A stretch of DNA of 64,000 nucleotides from Lachnospiraceae bacterium (lineage in GTDB: Bacteria > Bacillota > Clostridia > Lachnospirales > Lachnospiraceae): the NCBI GenBank assembly GCA_022510745.1, contig JAFLSY010000009.1, positions 93,032 to 157,031 of the forward strand. The letters run 5' to 3'. Positions 51,173 to 60,660 of this stretch are shown piece by piece; positions within the stretch are counted from its first letter, which is position 1, and every line of letters begins with the position of its first letter. Position numbers and translations under genes: made by a program. The notes beneath the pieces are model-generated. The model made no database searches. It was given only the letters and a program-made list of their open reading frames with translations, and was not told the origin of the DNA.

Positions 51173-51445
51173 ATGAAAAGAGCGGCGTTATGGTGGAAAA
51201 GAGGAATGGCGGTATTGATTGCATGGAGTTTTTTCGGCGTTCTTTATCCACAGCTGTGCATCTTGGAAGATACCTGCAAGGTAGTATATCAGAATGCTTC
51301 CGGCGAAACAGAAGAGATTACGGTACCGGAAGGCAGTGAATTGTATTATCAGCTCTTGTCAGCGGAGCCGGAAGAGATTAAAATAAAAAGCAGGCTGTGG
51401 GAATTGATCAGCGCTTATTTTGTAAAGGATAAGGAAAAAGAATGA
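51173..51445 (+). CDS. Small single-pass membrane protein
   Basis: The 90-residue product has a basic start and one membrane helix at about 10-32 (GMAVLIAWSFFGVLYPQLCI), then a short outside domain (CKVVYQNASGETEEITVPEG, SELYYQLLSAEPEEIKIKSR). I do not recognise the family. ATG has GGGAAGGAGTGTAACGA upstream, a strong site. It overlaps murI by 4 bases, so the two are translationally coupled, and a cell-wall-related role is conceivable. Confidence 0.72.
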   Translation: MKRAALWWKRGMAVLIAWSFFGVLYPQLCILEDTCKVVYQNASGETEEITVPEGSELYYQLLSAEPEEIKIKSRLWELISAYFVKDKEKE

Positions 51446-52263
51446 GTGATAAAAATGCTCCTATCGGGGTTTTTGATTCCGGTATCGGCGGACTGACGGT
51501 AGTCAGGGAGATCATGCGCCAGATACCCAATGAGAAGATCGTCTATTTTGGCGATACGGCCAGAGTGCCCTACGGAAACAAATCACGGGAAACGGTTACG
51601 CGGTTTTCCAGGCAGATTGTCCGTTTCCTGCAGACCCATGAGGTGAAAACCATAGTAGTGGCCTGCAATACCGCCAGCGCCTACGCATTGGATGAACTGG
51701 AAAAGGAAATAGACCTTCCCATTATCGGTGTGGTAAAGCCCGGTGCCAAAGCGGCAGCTGAAGCTACCCGCAACGGAAAGCTGGGAGTGATCGCAACGGA
51801 GGCTACTATCGGCAGCCGGATTTATAATCAGTACATACAGGAATTGAATCCGAACGTGACGATCTGGGGAAAGGCCTGTCCCCTCTTTGTTCCTCTGGTG
51901 GAGGAAGGTCTGCTGCAGGACCCGGTAACGGAAGAGATTGCCGGAAGATATCTTTCCGAGCTGATTGACTCCGATATTGATACCCTGATATTAGGCTGTA
52001 CCCACTATCCCTTAATCCGCTCCACCATAGGGCGCGTTATGGGAGAGCATGTGACACTGGTCAATCCGGCTTACGAAACTGCCATGGAGCTAAAAGAGAT
52101 GTTAGCAGAGCGAGGACTCTTAAATACAGATGCACCGGGGCTGGGCAGCAACCAGTACCAGTTCTATGTAAGTGATACTACGGACAAATTTATCCGCTTT
52201 GCCAATTCCATCATCAAGTACGGTATATTGTCCGCAAAGCACGTAAATATTGAAGAATATTAA
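51442..52263 (+). CDS. murI: Glutamate racemase
   Basis: MurI supplies D-glutamate for peptidoglycan. The 273-residue product contains VFDSGIGGLTVVREIMRQIP, the first catalytic cysteine in VVACNTASAYALDELE near residue 74, and the second in LILGCTHYPLIRS near 184. ATG overlaps the end of the small membrane gene. A DUF1934 gene follows after 17 bases, a combination seen in other Clostridia. Confidence 0.96.
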   Translation: MSDKNAPIGVFDSGIGGLTVVREIMRQIPNEKIVYFGDTARVPYGNKSRETVTRFSRQIVRFLQTHEVKTIVVACNTASAYALDELEKEIDLPIIGVVKPGAKAAAEATRNGKLGVIATEATIGSRIYNQYIQELNPNVTIWGKACPLFVPLVEEGLLQDPVTEEIAGRYLSELIDSDIDTLILGCTHYPLIRSTIGRVMGEHVTLVNPAYETAMELKEMLAERGLLNTDAPGLGSNQYQFYVSDTTDKFIRFANSIIKYGILSAKHVNIEEY

Positions 52264-52280
52264 TTTGACAGAGGATAGAC

Positions 52281-52730
52281 ATGACGAAGGATGTACTGTT
52301 GGCAATTAAAGGATTGCAGTTTGATGCCGCTGCTGATGAGACCAATATACAGACAATCACGGCTGCGGAATACTATCTGCGGAATAACAGCCATTTCATT
52401 ATCTATGATGAAGCTACGGAAGGTACGGAGCAGAATACCAAAAATATTATCAAAATGAAAGATAACTGCCTGGAATTGACCAAAAAAGGTTTTGTGAATG
52501 TACATATGCTCTTTGAAGAGAACCGTAAGAACCTGACAAACTATTCTACGCCTTTTGGCAGTATTTTAATCGGTATCGACACAAAGCGGGTTACTCTTTT
52601 GGAGGAAGAAAAGCAGATCCTCTGCAATGTGGACTATGCACTGGAAATCAACTATGAATTTTTAGCGGACTGCAAGATCAGTCTGGAAATCTCCGAGCGG
52701 GAGGACACGGGCGGAGGACTACCGGCATAG
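52281..52730 (+). CDS. DUF1934 (YwiB-like) calycin-fold protein
   Basis: The 149-residue protein matches the DUF1934 pattern: DVLLAIKGLQFDAAADETNI, FIIYDEATEGTEQNTKNIIK, LELTKKGFVNVHMLFEENRK and YSTPFGSILIGIDTKRV. These are small cytoplasmic beta-barrel proteins of unknown function. ATG has GACAGAGGATAGAC. It follows murI closely and is probably in the same transcript. Confidence 0.85.
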   Translation: MTKDVLLAIKGLQFDAAADETNIQTITAAEYYLRNNSHFIIYDEATEGTEQNTKNIIKMKDNCLELTKKGFVNVHMLFEENRKNLTNYSTPFGSILIGIDTKRVTLLEEEKQILCNVDYALEINYEFLADCKISLEISEREDTGGGLPA

Positions 52731-52769
52731 AAGTTTACACAGCATTTATAAAATAAAGTTTACAAAAAG

Positions 52770-52802
52770 AATCCCGTCTATTTTGCTTAAATAGACGGGA
52801 TT
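52770..52802 (-). terminator. Intrinsic terminator for the minus-strand gene at 52832
   Basis: AATCCCGTCTATTT (52770-52783) and AAATAGACGGGATT (52789-52802) are perfect complements. On the minus strand the stem is followed by CTTTTTGT. It may also slow plus-strand transcription. Confidence 0.75.
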
Positions 52803-52831
52803 AAAGTATTTCATATGATGAACGATAAAGA

Positions 52832-53308
52832 TTACTTCAGCGGCTTGGCACCGGCTTTTTCCTGTGCGGTTTCCACCATACGCTTGAACCAGCCCTTTTT
52901 CTTGACGGGTGCCGCTGCCTGCTTACCGTGCAGTCCTTTGACATCCAGTATGTAAATACCGCTGACGACCGCTTTTACTTCCTTCTTAACGGGCATGCTG
53001 TCAAAAATCTTCTCGTCACTGACAAGGGAGAGAATCTGGGGGCCGACTTTAGCTTTCACAATGGGAAGCTTGGATCCGCGCATCAGCTTTGGTGTCTGGT
53101 CGATGACAATTTGCGGCAGGCCGGAATCCTTTAGTTTCATGCGTTTTTTATCAATGATCAGCATGGATACGGTCTGCTTGTTTTCTTCCATTATGGCCTG
53201 CTGCTCGGCCTGCTTCTTCTGTGCCTTTCTGCCGAGGAAATACAACACGGCCATGATCGCGATAAGCACGACGATGATAACAATAGCGATAATCCAACCT
53301 GTACTCAC
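52832..53308 (-). CDS. Membrane-anchored hypothetical protein
   Basis: The start is GTG 53308, which has TAGGAGGTTTTCCC directly upstream; a longer in-frame extension to 53428 has no ribosome binding site. The 158-residue product opens with one membrane helix (TGWIIAIVIIVVLIAIMAVL), then a charged helix (RKAQKKQAEQQAIMEENKQT) and a soluble beta region (SMLIIDKKRMKLKDSGLPQI, LPIVKAKVGPQILSLVSDEK), ending in a basic tail. I do not recognise the family. It is divergent from cls. Confidence 0.7.
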   Translation of the reverse strand: MSTGWIIAIVIIVVLIAIMAVLYFLGRKAQKKQAEQQAIMEENKQTVSMLIIDKKRMKLKDSGLPQIVIDQTPKLMRGSKLPIVKAKVGPQILSLVSDEKIFDSMPVKKEVKAVVSGIYILDVKGLHGKQAAAPVKKKGWFKRMVETAQEKAGAKPLK

Positions 53309-53448
53309 GGGAAAACCTCCTAAATTTACTATGCAAAAATTATTGTAGCATTCTTTTGGACTTAAGGCAATACGCTTTTTTGGGGTATTTTTTGCAGTAC
53401 ATATGTGATATAATAATTTTGTCAACACAGAATTTCGGAGGAAGTACT

Positions 53449-54921
53449 ATGCAGCAAATATGGGAGATAACCGACATTGTCTTACGGTTTATATGGGCCC
53501 ATTTGGTGGTATTGAACGGTTTATTTGCAATTGTGATCATATTTTTCCAGCGCAGGGATCCCAAAACGGTATGGACCTGGCTGATGCTCCTGTATTTTAT
53601 ACCCATTCTGGGTTTCATTTTTTATCTATTTCTCGGTGCGGACATGCACAAGCGAAAAATGTTCAAGACGAAGGAAATTGAGGACAGGCTCAATGAGGCG
53701 ATCAGGCAGCAGGAGAATCAGATCAAGAGCAGGGAACTGCAGAAACAGGCACCGAATATCGAGGGCTTTTCCGATTTGGTCATGTTCAATTTAGACGCGG
53801 TGGGCGCTGTGCTCTCAAGTGCCAACGACATTGATATCTATGTGGACGGAAACGATAAGTTTGAGGCATTGTTAGAGGATATCCGCAATGCGGAAAAATT
53901 TATACACATTCAGTACTATATCATCAAAAATGATGTGCTGTTCAATCGTATCAAAGATATACTGCTGCAGAAAGCGGCAGAAGGCGTGGAAATCAGAATC
54001 CTCTATGATGCCATGGGCTGCCGATCGGTCCGCAGAAGCTTTTGGGAGAAATTAAATCGTCAGGGCATCCGTACCGCAGAGTTCTTTCCTGCACTTTTAC
54101 GGCGTCTGCATATGCGTATTAATTATCGGAACCACCGTAAGATCGTGGTGATAGACAACAAAGTGGCCTATGTGGGCGGCTTTAATATCGGCAAAGAGTA
54201 TATCGGGTTAGATTCCCGGTTCGGCTATTGGCGGGACACCCATCTGCGGATACAAGGCGAGGCCATTTTGGGACTGGAACTGCGGTTCTTACTTGACTGG
54301 AACTATGCAGCCAGAGAGAATCTGTTTTTGGAAAGCGCCTATTTGGATGGGATTTTACCGGGAAAGAGGGATTACTGTAATGTGCAGATTATTTACAGCG
54401 GTCCTGATACCTCGCTGCAGCCTGTGCGGGATAACTATGTACGTCTGATCAATAAGGCGGAACACAAAATTTATATTCAGACCCCCTATTTTATTCCGGA
54501 TGACGCACTCTTGACTTCCCTGTTGATCGCCATACATTCGGGGGTCGAAGTGAATTTGATGATTCCCTGCAAGCCGGACCATCCTTTTGTATACTGGGCC
54601 ACTTATTCCTATATGGGAGAGTTGGTCATGGCGGGTGCGAACTGTTATACCTATGACAGGGGCTTTCTGCACAGCAAGGGGCTGATCGTGGACGATAAGG
54701 CATTCTGTTACGGAACGGCCAATATGGATATCCGCAGTTTTGCCCTGAATTTTGAAGTCAACGCGGTAGTTTATGATGAAGCCAAAGCAAAAGAAATGAC
54801 ACGGTATTTCATAGACGATCTGCAGCATTGCACCCGGATTACCAAGGATATGTATGTGGGGCGTTCCCTGCCTCTGCGTATCAAGGAGCAGATCAGCAGA
54901 CTTTTATCTCCCCTGCTCTAA
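53449..54921 (+). CDS. cls: Cardiolipin synthase
   Basis: The phospholipase-D-fold enzyme condenses phosphatidylglycerol to cardiolipin at the membrane. The 490-residue product has two N-terminal membrane helices with a PLDc_N segment (RRDPKTVWTWLMLLYFIPIL). Two HKD motifs follow: HRKIVVIDNKVAYVGG near residue 228 and HSKGLIVDDKAFCYGTANMD near 407. ATG 53449 follows CGGAGGAAGTACT; an in-frame start 93 bases upstream has none. Confidence 0.94.
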   Translation: MQQIWEITDIVLRFIWAHLVVLNGLFAIVIIFFQRRDPKTVWTWLMLLYFIPILGFIFYLFLGADMHKRKMFKTKEIEDRLNEAIRQQENQIKSRELQKQAPNIEGFSDLVMFNLDAVGAVLSSANDIDIYVDGNDKFEALLEDIRNAEKFIHIQYYIIKNDVLFNRIKDILLQKAAEGVEIRILYDAMGCRSVRRSFWEKLNRQGIRTAEFFPALLRRLHMRINYRNHRKIVVIDNKVAYVGGFNIGKEYIGLDSRFGYWRDTHLRIQGEAILGLELRFLLDWNYAARENLFLESAYLDGILPGKRDYCNVQIIYSGPDTSLQPVRDNYVRLINKAEHKIYIQTPYFIPDDALLTSLLIAIHSGVEVNLMIPCKPDHPFVYWATYSYMGELVMAGANCYTYDRGFLHSKGLIVDDKAFCYGTANMDIRSFALNFEVNAVVYDEAKAKEMTRYFIDDLQHCTRITKDMYVGRSLPLRIKEQISRLLSPLL

Positions 54922-54948
54922 AAAAGGCTTTAAAGCAGGCAGTTTTTA
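54912..54948 (+). terminator. Intrinsic terminator after cls
   Basis: CCTGCT-C-TAAA (54912-54922) pairs with TTTA-A-AGCAGG (54929-54939) with one mismatch, followed by CAGTTTTTA. The stem includes the cls stop codon. Confidence 0.7.
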
Positions 54949-54990
54949 TGGTATAAATATAAGTAGTTCGACGATTGGATGAGGGAAATT

Positions 54991-56166
54991 ATGAAAAAGA
55001 AAGCAGTGATCTTGTCCGCTTTGCTGTTTGCAGGTATGTTTGCAGCCTGCGGGGAGAAGAACCAAAGCGGTTCGGCAAGTACCAATGAAACACTAAATAC
55101 ACAAAATACGGGCACGCAGGAATCCGGTACCACTTCGCCGGATACAGCAGGGGATACGGATTTAGAGATAGCGTATTTGAAGGATGTTGCGGTAGAGGAT
55201 TATATGAGCCTCAACGGGGAATACGTGGGCCTTACCTTAAGCATCCCGCCCAAAGAAGAGGTGACTGACGAGCAGGTAGAGAGACTTGCCTTAAATGCCT
55301 ATAACGGTAATATAGGAATTTTAGGCGGTATTGAGGATCGGGCAGTTGAAATCGGCGACACCATCAATCTGGACTATTCCGGCTTCAAGGATGGCGTTGC
55401 TTTTGCCGGCGGTACGGCGCAGAACCAACAGCTGATCATCGGCTCCGGAAAGTTCATCAACGGCTTTGAGGACGGGTTAGTAGGTGTGATGCCCGGGGAA
55501 ACCGTGGATCTGAATCTTTCTTTCCCTGAGGGCTATGGCAATGCGGAATTGGCGGGGCAGCCGGTGGTATTTACCGTTACGGTGAATTATATCTACCCCG
55601 ATCCCATAATCTCCGCAGAGGAGATGCAGGACGAAATCATTATTGCTATGACGGATGGGGAATTTGAAACCGCAGATGCTTTTCTGGAATACTGCAGGGA
55701 TTATCTGGAGTATGAGGCGGAGTACAATTATACGATCTACAGGGAAAATGCGGTGATCGCAGCATTGGAAGGGTTGTTTACTTTTGACGGGGTGCCTCGG
55801 GCATTGCAGAATAAGTATGTGGGTAATATACGGACATCTCTGGAAAATACGGCCATGCAAAACGGAATAGATATTGATACTTACTGCTATTATTTTTATC
55901 AGGTGGATGCGGCGACCTATCTGGAACTGGCGTCCCAAGCCAGCGCACAGCAGGGTATGGCTTTCCAATATGTTGCAAACAATGAGAATTTAACGGTTTC
56001 CGACGAGGAACTGGAGGAATCCCTGCATCGTTTTGCAGAGGAAAACGGTGTAGCGAGTGTTGAGGAGTTATTGCTTGTTACGGACAGGGAAAGCTTTAGA
56101 GAATATTTTTTGTTTGAAAAGGTAGTGGATTTTATTATTCAAAACGGTCATGTAACGGAGGAATAA
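54991..56166 (+). CDS. FKBP-type peptidyl-prolyl isomerase lipoprotein (trigger-factor-like)
   Basis: The 391-residue product has a lipoprotein signal (lipobox AACG). After a low-complexity Ser/Thr linker comes a trigger-factor-like N-terminal strand, then an FKBP domain at about 110-205 (IGDTINLDYSGFKDGVAFAG, QLIIGSGKFINGFEDGLVGV, GETVDLNLSFPEGYGNAELA). A helical C-terminal region resembles the chaperone domain of trigger factor. ATG 54991 follows GATGAGGGAAATT. It would fold secreted proteins outside the membrane, a role like PrsA. Such exported trigger-factor paralogues are common in Clostridia. Confidence 0.87.
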   Translation: MKKKAVILSALLFAGMFAACGEKNQSGSASTNETLNTQNTGTQESGTTSPDTAGDTDLEIAYLKDVAVEDYMSLNGEYVGLTLSIPPKEEVTDEQVERLALNAYNGNIGILGGIEDRAVEIGDTINLDYSGFKDGVAFAGGTAQNQQLIIGSGKFINGFEDGLVGVMPGETVDLNLSFPEGYGNAELAGQPVVFTVTVNYIYPDPIISAEEMQDEIIIAMTDGEFETADAFLEYCRDYLEYEAEYNYTIYRENAVIAALEGLFTFDGVPRALQNKYVGNIRTSLENTAMQNGIDIDTYCYYFYQVDAATYLELASQASAQQGMAFQYVANNENLTVSDEELEESLHRFAEENGVASVEELLLVTDRESFREYFLFEKVVDFIIQNGHVTEE

Positions 56167-56209
56167 ACTGCGGAAGTATGCTTAAAAATAAGGGAAGGAT
56201 TGAACGAAA

Positions 56210-57601
56210 ATGAATTTAACAGAGATAAGAGCATTATATCGGGACAGAGAAAATCATATCGGTAAGGAGGTAACCGTCGGAGGCTGGGTCAGAAGCAATC
56301 GGGATTCCAAAACCTTCGGCTTTCTGGTAGTGAACGACGGCACTTATTTTGAGACCTTACAGGTAGTATATAGCGATAAGCTGTCCAATTTTGAGGAACT
56401 GACAAAGCTGAACGTGGGATCTGCCATTATTGTAAAAGGAACCATCGTGGCCACTCCCGAGGCAAAACAGCCTTTTGAGATGCAGGCGGAGGAGGTTGTG
56501 CTAGAGGGTGCGTCCGGCGGGGACTATCCGCTCCAGAAGAAGCGCCACAGTTTTGAGTATCTGCGTACCATACCGCATCTGCGGGCGAGAACCAATACCT
56601 TTCAGGCAGTATTTCGGGTGCGTTCCCTGATTGCCTATGCCATCCATACCTTCTTTATGGAGAGAGGCTTTGTTTACGTGCATACGCCGCTGATCACCGG
56701 CAGCGACTGCGAGGGTGCGGGAGAGATGTTCCAGGTCACGACCATGGATTTGAACAATGTACCTAAGACGGAAGACGGCGCCATAGATTACAGCAAGGAC
56801 TTTTTTGGGAAGGAGACCAATCTCACCGTCAGCGGCCAGCTGAATGTAGAAACCTATGCCTTTGCCTTCCGCAATGTCTATACCTTCGGTCCCACTTTCA
56901 GGGCGGAGAATTCCAATACTACCCGTCATGCGGCGGAGTTCTGGATGATCGAGCCGGAAATGGCATTTGCGGATTTAAAGGACGATATGGCTTTGGCGGA
57001 GTCCATGTTAAAGTTTATTATCCGCTATGTACTGGAAAATGCACCCGAGGAAATGGCTTTCTTCAATCAATTTGTAGACAAAGGACTGATAGAGCGTCTG
57101 CAGCATGTCTTGAATTCAGATTTTGCACATGTGACCTATACGGAAGCTATCAGCCTGTTGGAGAAGCATAATGACGAATTTGAGTACAAGGTATCCTGGG
57201 GCTGCGATCTGCAGACCGAGCATGAAAGATATTTGACGGAGCAGGAGTTTAAGCGCCCTGTTTTTGTAACGGATTATCCCAAGGAAATCAAGGCTTTCTA
57301 TATGAAGTTAAATGACGATAAGAAGACCGTAGCTGCCATGGATTGTCTGGTGCCCGGAATCGGAGAGATTATCGGGGGCAGCCAGAGAGAGGATAAGCTG
57401 GAGCTTTTAGAGAGCAGAATGGAAGAACTGGGTCTGAAGAAAGAGGACTACGACTTCTATCTGGATTTAAGGAGATACGGCTCCGTGCGCCATGCCGGCT
57501 TCGGGCTGGGGTTTGAGCGCTGCGTCATGTACCTTACGGGCATGAGCAATATCAGGGATGTGGTTCCCTTCCCCAGAACCGTAAACAACTGTGAACTGTA
57601 A
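56210..57601 (+). CDS. asnS: Asparaginyl-tRNA synthetase
   Basis: The class IIb synthetase charges tRNA-Asn. The 463-residue product has the N-terminal OB-fold anticodon domain ([20 protein letters not shown]), motif 2 ([20 protein letters not shown]), and motif 3 in [20 protein letters not shown]. AspS is excluded by length and by the Asn-type motifs. ATG has GGAAGGATTGAACGAAA. No T-box precedes it. Confidence 0.96.
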   Translation: MNLTEIRALYRDRENHIGKEVTVGGWVRSNRDSKTFGFLVVNDGTYFETLQVVYSDKLSNFEELTKLNVGSAIIVKGTIVATPEAKQPFEMQAEEVVLEGASGGDYPLQKKRHSFEYLRTIPHLRARTNTFQAVFRVRSLIAYAIHTFFMERGFVYVHTPLITGSDCEGAGEMFQVTTMDLNNVPKTEDGAIDYSKDFFGKETNLTVSGQLNVETYAFAFRNVYTFGPTFRAENSNTTRHAAEFWMIEPEMAFADLKDDMALAESMLKFIIRYVLENAPEEMAFFNQFVDKGLIERLQHVLNSDFAHVTYTEAISLLEKHNDEFEYKVSWGCDLQTEHERYLTEQEFKRPVFVTDYPKEIKAFYMKLNDDKKTVAAMDCLVPGIGEIIGGSQREDKLELLESRMEELGLKKEDYDFYLDLRRYGSVRHAGFGLGFERCVMYLTGMSNIRDVVPFPRTVNNCEL

Positions 57602-57640
57602 CAATGAGCTGTCCCCATTTTGGAAAGGTACGGTTATTAC

Positions 57641-58804
57641 ATGAGAAAAACGGCTGTTAAGATTGTAAATATTGTATTGGTGCTTGCGTTGGTCTTTTCT
57701 CTGACCATCTGGCCGGATGCTACCACCATAGGCCAGCTGCAGCAGAATATCGCCGACGATAACAACAGTCTAAATGAACTGAATGATATGATCATGGGGC
57801 TGGAGGACGAACAGGACCTTCTGGATGAACAGATCAGCGATCTGGATGCCGAGCTGGTGAACATGATGACGGAGATAGGAATCTTAGAGGAAGAGATTGA
57901 GGCTAAGAAAGAGGAAATTGCCGTCGTTCAGGGAGAATATGATGCGGCCAAGGCAAAGGAAGAAGAACAGTACAATGCCATGGTGCGCCAGATTCAGTTC
58001 ATGTACGAGCGAGGAGATACGGATTATATCACCGCTCTGTTGGGAGCAGGCAGTTTTGATGAGGTATTGAACCAGATCACCTACATGGAGGCGGTCTATG
58101 ATTATGACAGAAAACTGTTAGAGGAGTATGAGGATACCAAAATACAGGTAGGATTGCTCTGGGATCAATTAGAAGCGGATAAGGCAGAACTGCAGGAGGC
58201 CAAGGCAGGCATGGAAGCGCAGCAGGCCTATCTGGATGATATGCTGGACAGATTGAAAGCACAGTCCGCCAATTACGATGCCCAGATCGCTCGTGCCAAA
58301 CAGGAAGCAAACCTCTTGAAAGCCAAGATCAAGCAGGAACAGGCGGATCTCAAGAAACTGCAGGATGAGGAAAAGAGGAAAGCCGCCGCGGCAGCGGCCG
58401 CCAGCGGCAACTATACGGTAAACCAGTCGGTATCGCAGATCATATCCGGTGCTTCCGGCAGTGACCTGGGCAAGAAGATTGCGCTATATGCCTGCCAGTA
58501 CATCGGCAATCCCTATGTGTCCGGCGGAACCAGTCTCACAAAGGGAGCGGATTGTTCCGGCTTTACCTATCGGGTATACATGGATTTCGGCTATACCATT
58601 CCCCGCACCTCTTACAGTCAGAGGAGTGCCGGTGTAGAAGTAGCCTATAAGGACGCACAGCCGGGAGATCTTATCTGCTATGACGGGCATGTTGCCCTGT
58701 ACATAGGTGGCGGATACATTGTGCATGCCAGCACGGCTAAGACAGGTATTAAGCTGGGCAGGGCAGAATATCGAACCATTCTTTCCGTAAGGAGAATTAT
58801 TTAG
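57641..58804 (+). CDS. Secreted NlpC/P60 peptidoglycan hydrolase with coiled-coil
   Basis: The 387-residue product has a signal or anchor helix (IVNIVLVLALVFSLTIWPDA), a long coiled-coil at about 40-255 (ELNDMIMGLEDEQDLLDEQI, KAKIKQEQADLKKLQDEEKR) and an NlpC/P60 domain from about 285. Catalytic Cys is in GADCSGFTYRVY near 305, and His in DGHVALYIGGGYIVHAS. Such enzymes cut the D-Glu-meso-DAP bond; the coiled-coil may hold them autoinhibited, as with FtsEX-activated partners, but no ftsEX gene is here. ATG 57641 was preferred over TTG 57620. Confidence 0.9.
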   Translation: MRKTAVKIVNIVLVLALVFSLTIWPDATTIGQLQQNIADDNNSLNELNDMIMGLEDEQDLLDEQISDLDAELVNMMTEIGILEEEIEAKKEEIAVVQGEYDAAKAKEEEQYNAMVRQIQFMYERGDTDYITALLGAGSFDEVLNQITYMEAVYDYDRKLLEEYEDTKIQVGLLWDQLEADKAELQEAKAGMEAQQAYLDDMLDRLKAQSANYDAQIARAKQEANLLKAKIKQEQADLKKLQDEEKRKAAAAAAASGNYTVNQSVSQIISGASGSDLGKKIALYACQYIGNPYVSGGTSLTKGADCSGFTYRVYMDFGYTIPRTSYSQRSAGVEVAYKDAQPGDLICYDGHVALYIGGGYIVHASTAKTGIKLGRAEYRTILSVRRII

Positions 58805-58825
58805 AAAGTGCCGCTTTAAGGAAGA

Positions 58826-58855
58826 GGCTCCTGCAGAAATTGCGGGAGCCTTTTA
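58826..58855 (+). terminator. Intrinsic terminator after the NlpC/P60 gene
   Basis: GGCTCCTGCA (58826-58835) pairs with TGCGGGAGCC (58841-58850) with one wobble, followed by TTTTA. Confidence 0.8.
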
Positions 58856-58927
58856 TGGGAATAAGAGGAATGAAAAGCAGGCGAACGGAGAATGACACAG
58901 ATTCCGTAAGATAAAGGAGTATTTACC

Positions 58928-59836
58928 ATGACGTTACAGCAGTTAAAATATGTGATAGCCATTGCCGATAACGGTTCCATCAATCTGGCGGCAAAGGCCC
59001 TTTTTGTTTCCCAGCCCAGCCTGTCAGGGGCGGTGGAAAAGCTGGAGGAAGAATTGGGCATTACGATTTTTCTGCGGACCAATCGGGGTATCACACTGAC
59101 ACCCGAGGGCAGCGAATTTTTAGGCTATGCCCGTCAGGTTGCTTCCCAGTACCAGCTGATGGAGGAGCGCTATATCGAGAAAAAAGAGGGAAAGAAAAAG
59201 TTCAGCGTGTCCATGCAGCACTATACCTTTGCAGTCAAGGCCTTTGTAGAAACAGCCAAGGCCTTCGGTATGGACGAATATGAAATGGCGGTCCATGAAA
59301 CCAAGACCTACGAGGTCATACAGCATGTGCACAATTTTAAAAGTGAACTGGGCGTGCTCTATGTGAACGAGTTTAATGAAAAAGTAATAGAGAAACTTTT
59401 ACGGGAAAACGAGTTGGAATTTCATGAACTTTTTCCCTGCCACATTTTTGTATATCTGTGGAAGAATCATCCATTGGCAGAAAAAGAACGGATTACCATG
59501 GAGGAGCTGGATGAATATCCCTGTATTGCTTTTGACCAGGGCATGAACAATTCCTTCTATTTGTCTGAAGAGGTGCTGAGCACTTACGACTATAAGCGGA
59601 TCATCAAGGTGGACGACAGAGCCACCAATCTGAATCTGATGGTGGGTTTAAACGGCTATACCCTCTGCTCCGGCATTATCTGTAAGGAATTAAACGGCAG
59701 TGAATATAAGGCCATTCCGCTTGAGAGTAACGAAGTTATGCGCATTGGCTATATCACCAGAAAGAATGCCCAACTAAGCCCCCTTGCCCGGAAATATATT
59801 GAAGAGATGTTAAAGTACAGGGAGCATGTACTGTAA
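58928..59836 (+). CDS. LysR-family transcriptional regulator
   Basis: The 302-residue regulator has the N-terminal winged helix (MTLQQLKYVIAIADNGSINL, AAKALFVSQPSLSGAVEKLE, EELGITIFLRTNRGITLTPE) and a C-terminal periplasmic-binding-like effector domain (EYPCIAFDQGMNNSFYLSEE). ATG has AAAGGAGTATTTACC. The gene has no divergent partner, so its target is not evident. The exonuclease gene follows after 15 bases and may be cotranscribed. Confidence 0.92.
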   Translation: MTLQQLKYVIAIADNGSINLAAKALFVSQPSLSGAVEKLEEELGITIFLRTNRGITLTPEGSEFLGYARQVASQYQLMEERYIEKKEGKKKFSVSMQHYTFAVKAFVETAKAFGMDEYEMAVHETKTYEVIQHVHNFKSELGVLYVNEFNEKVIEKLLRENELEFHELFPCHIFVYLWKNHPLAEKERITMEELDEYPCIAFDQGMNNSFYLSEEVLSTYDYKRIIKVDDRATNLNLMVGLNGYTLCSGIICKELNGSEYKAIPLESNEVMRIGYITRKNAQLSPLARKYIEEMLKYREHVL

Positions 59837-59851
59837 AAGAGGTAGATATAA

Positions 59852-60589
59852 ATGACACGACAAAAAGGCAAAAGGCTTATGCTGTATGCAAAGGACTATG
59901 TGGTGTTTGACTTGGAAACCACGGGCTTAAGTCCGACGGAGGATGAAATCATAGAAATTTCGGGACTTCGTGTAAGAGAACATGAGGTGGTGGAAGAATT
60001 CTCCACTCTCGTCAATCCCGGCATGCCCATTCCCTATGCGGCCAGTCAGGTCAATGGCATTACCGACAGCATGGTGCGGGGTGCACCCGACATTGGGACG
60101 GCACTGACAAATTTTTTTGAGTTCATTGACAAAGACCTATTGGTGGGGCATAATATCCATACGTTTGATACCAATTTTATCTATGACAGCGCCATGAGGC
60201 ATCTGGGCAGGGGTGTGGAGAATGATTACATAGACACGTTGTACATGGCAAAAAGCTGTCTGCCGGAATTAAGGCATCATAAGCTGACCGATGTGGCAGA
60301 CCATTTTGAGATTGCTACGGAAGGTGCCCACAGAGCATTAAATGACTGCCGCATGAACCAGCTCTGCTACGAAAGGCTGGGAGAACTGTGGATGAAAAAG
60401 CATCCAGCGCAAATGAGCGGTGGGAAAGGTATCGGGGCAAATCAAAACGTTGCCGGGATAAATCCGCAGGAAGCAGGGGAAATGAACTGTCCCCGGTGCG
60501 GCGGCATGCTGATGCTGCGAAAAGGAAAATTCGGTGAATTCTGGGGCTGCATGAGCTTTCCGCTCTGCAGATATACCAGAAATAAATGA
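59852..60589 (+). CDS. DnaQ-type 3'-5' exonuclease with C-terminal zinc ribbon
   Basis: The 245-residue product has a DEDDh exonuclease domain at about 15-180: YVVFDLETTGLSPTEDEIIE, VGHNIHTFDTNFIYDSAMRH and the Exo III motif EGAHRALNDCRM. After a linker rich in Gly/Asn, a topoisomerase-type zinc ribbon closes the protein (NCPRCGGMLMLRKGKFGEFW, GCMSFPLCRYTRN) with four cysteines. This pairing suggests single-strand DNA or RNA substrate binding. Proofreading subunit, PolC-like or RNase T-like roles cannot be told apart. ATG has AAAGAGGTAGATATAA. Confidence 0.88.
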   Translation: MTRQKGKRLMLYAKDYVVFDLETTGLSPTEDEIIEISGLRVREHEVVEEFSTLVNPGMPIPYAASQVNGITDSMVRGAPDIGTALTNFFEFIDKDLLVGHNIHTFDTNFIYDSAMRHLGRGVENDYIDTLYMAKSCLPELRHHKLTDVADHFEIATEGAHRALNDCRMNQLCYERLGELWMKKHPAQMSGGKGIGANQNVAGINPQEAGEMNCPRCGGMLMLRKGKFGEFWGCMSFPLCRYTRNK

Positions 60590-60608
60590 GTAAACAGTAT
60601 TCATAACA

Positions 60609-60631
60609 ATGGCTTTTATAAAAAAAGCCAT
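60609..60631. other. Stem-loop ATGGCTTTT / AAAAGCCAT before the GH5 gene
   Basis: Perfect 9-bp arms with a 5-base loop. The lack of a T-run after it leaves open whether it terminates the exonuclease transcript or lies in the GH5 leader. Confidence 0.4.
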
Positions 60632-60660
60632 ATTAACAGAGATAGAAAGAGGCGTATTTC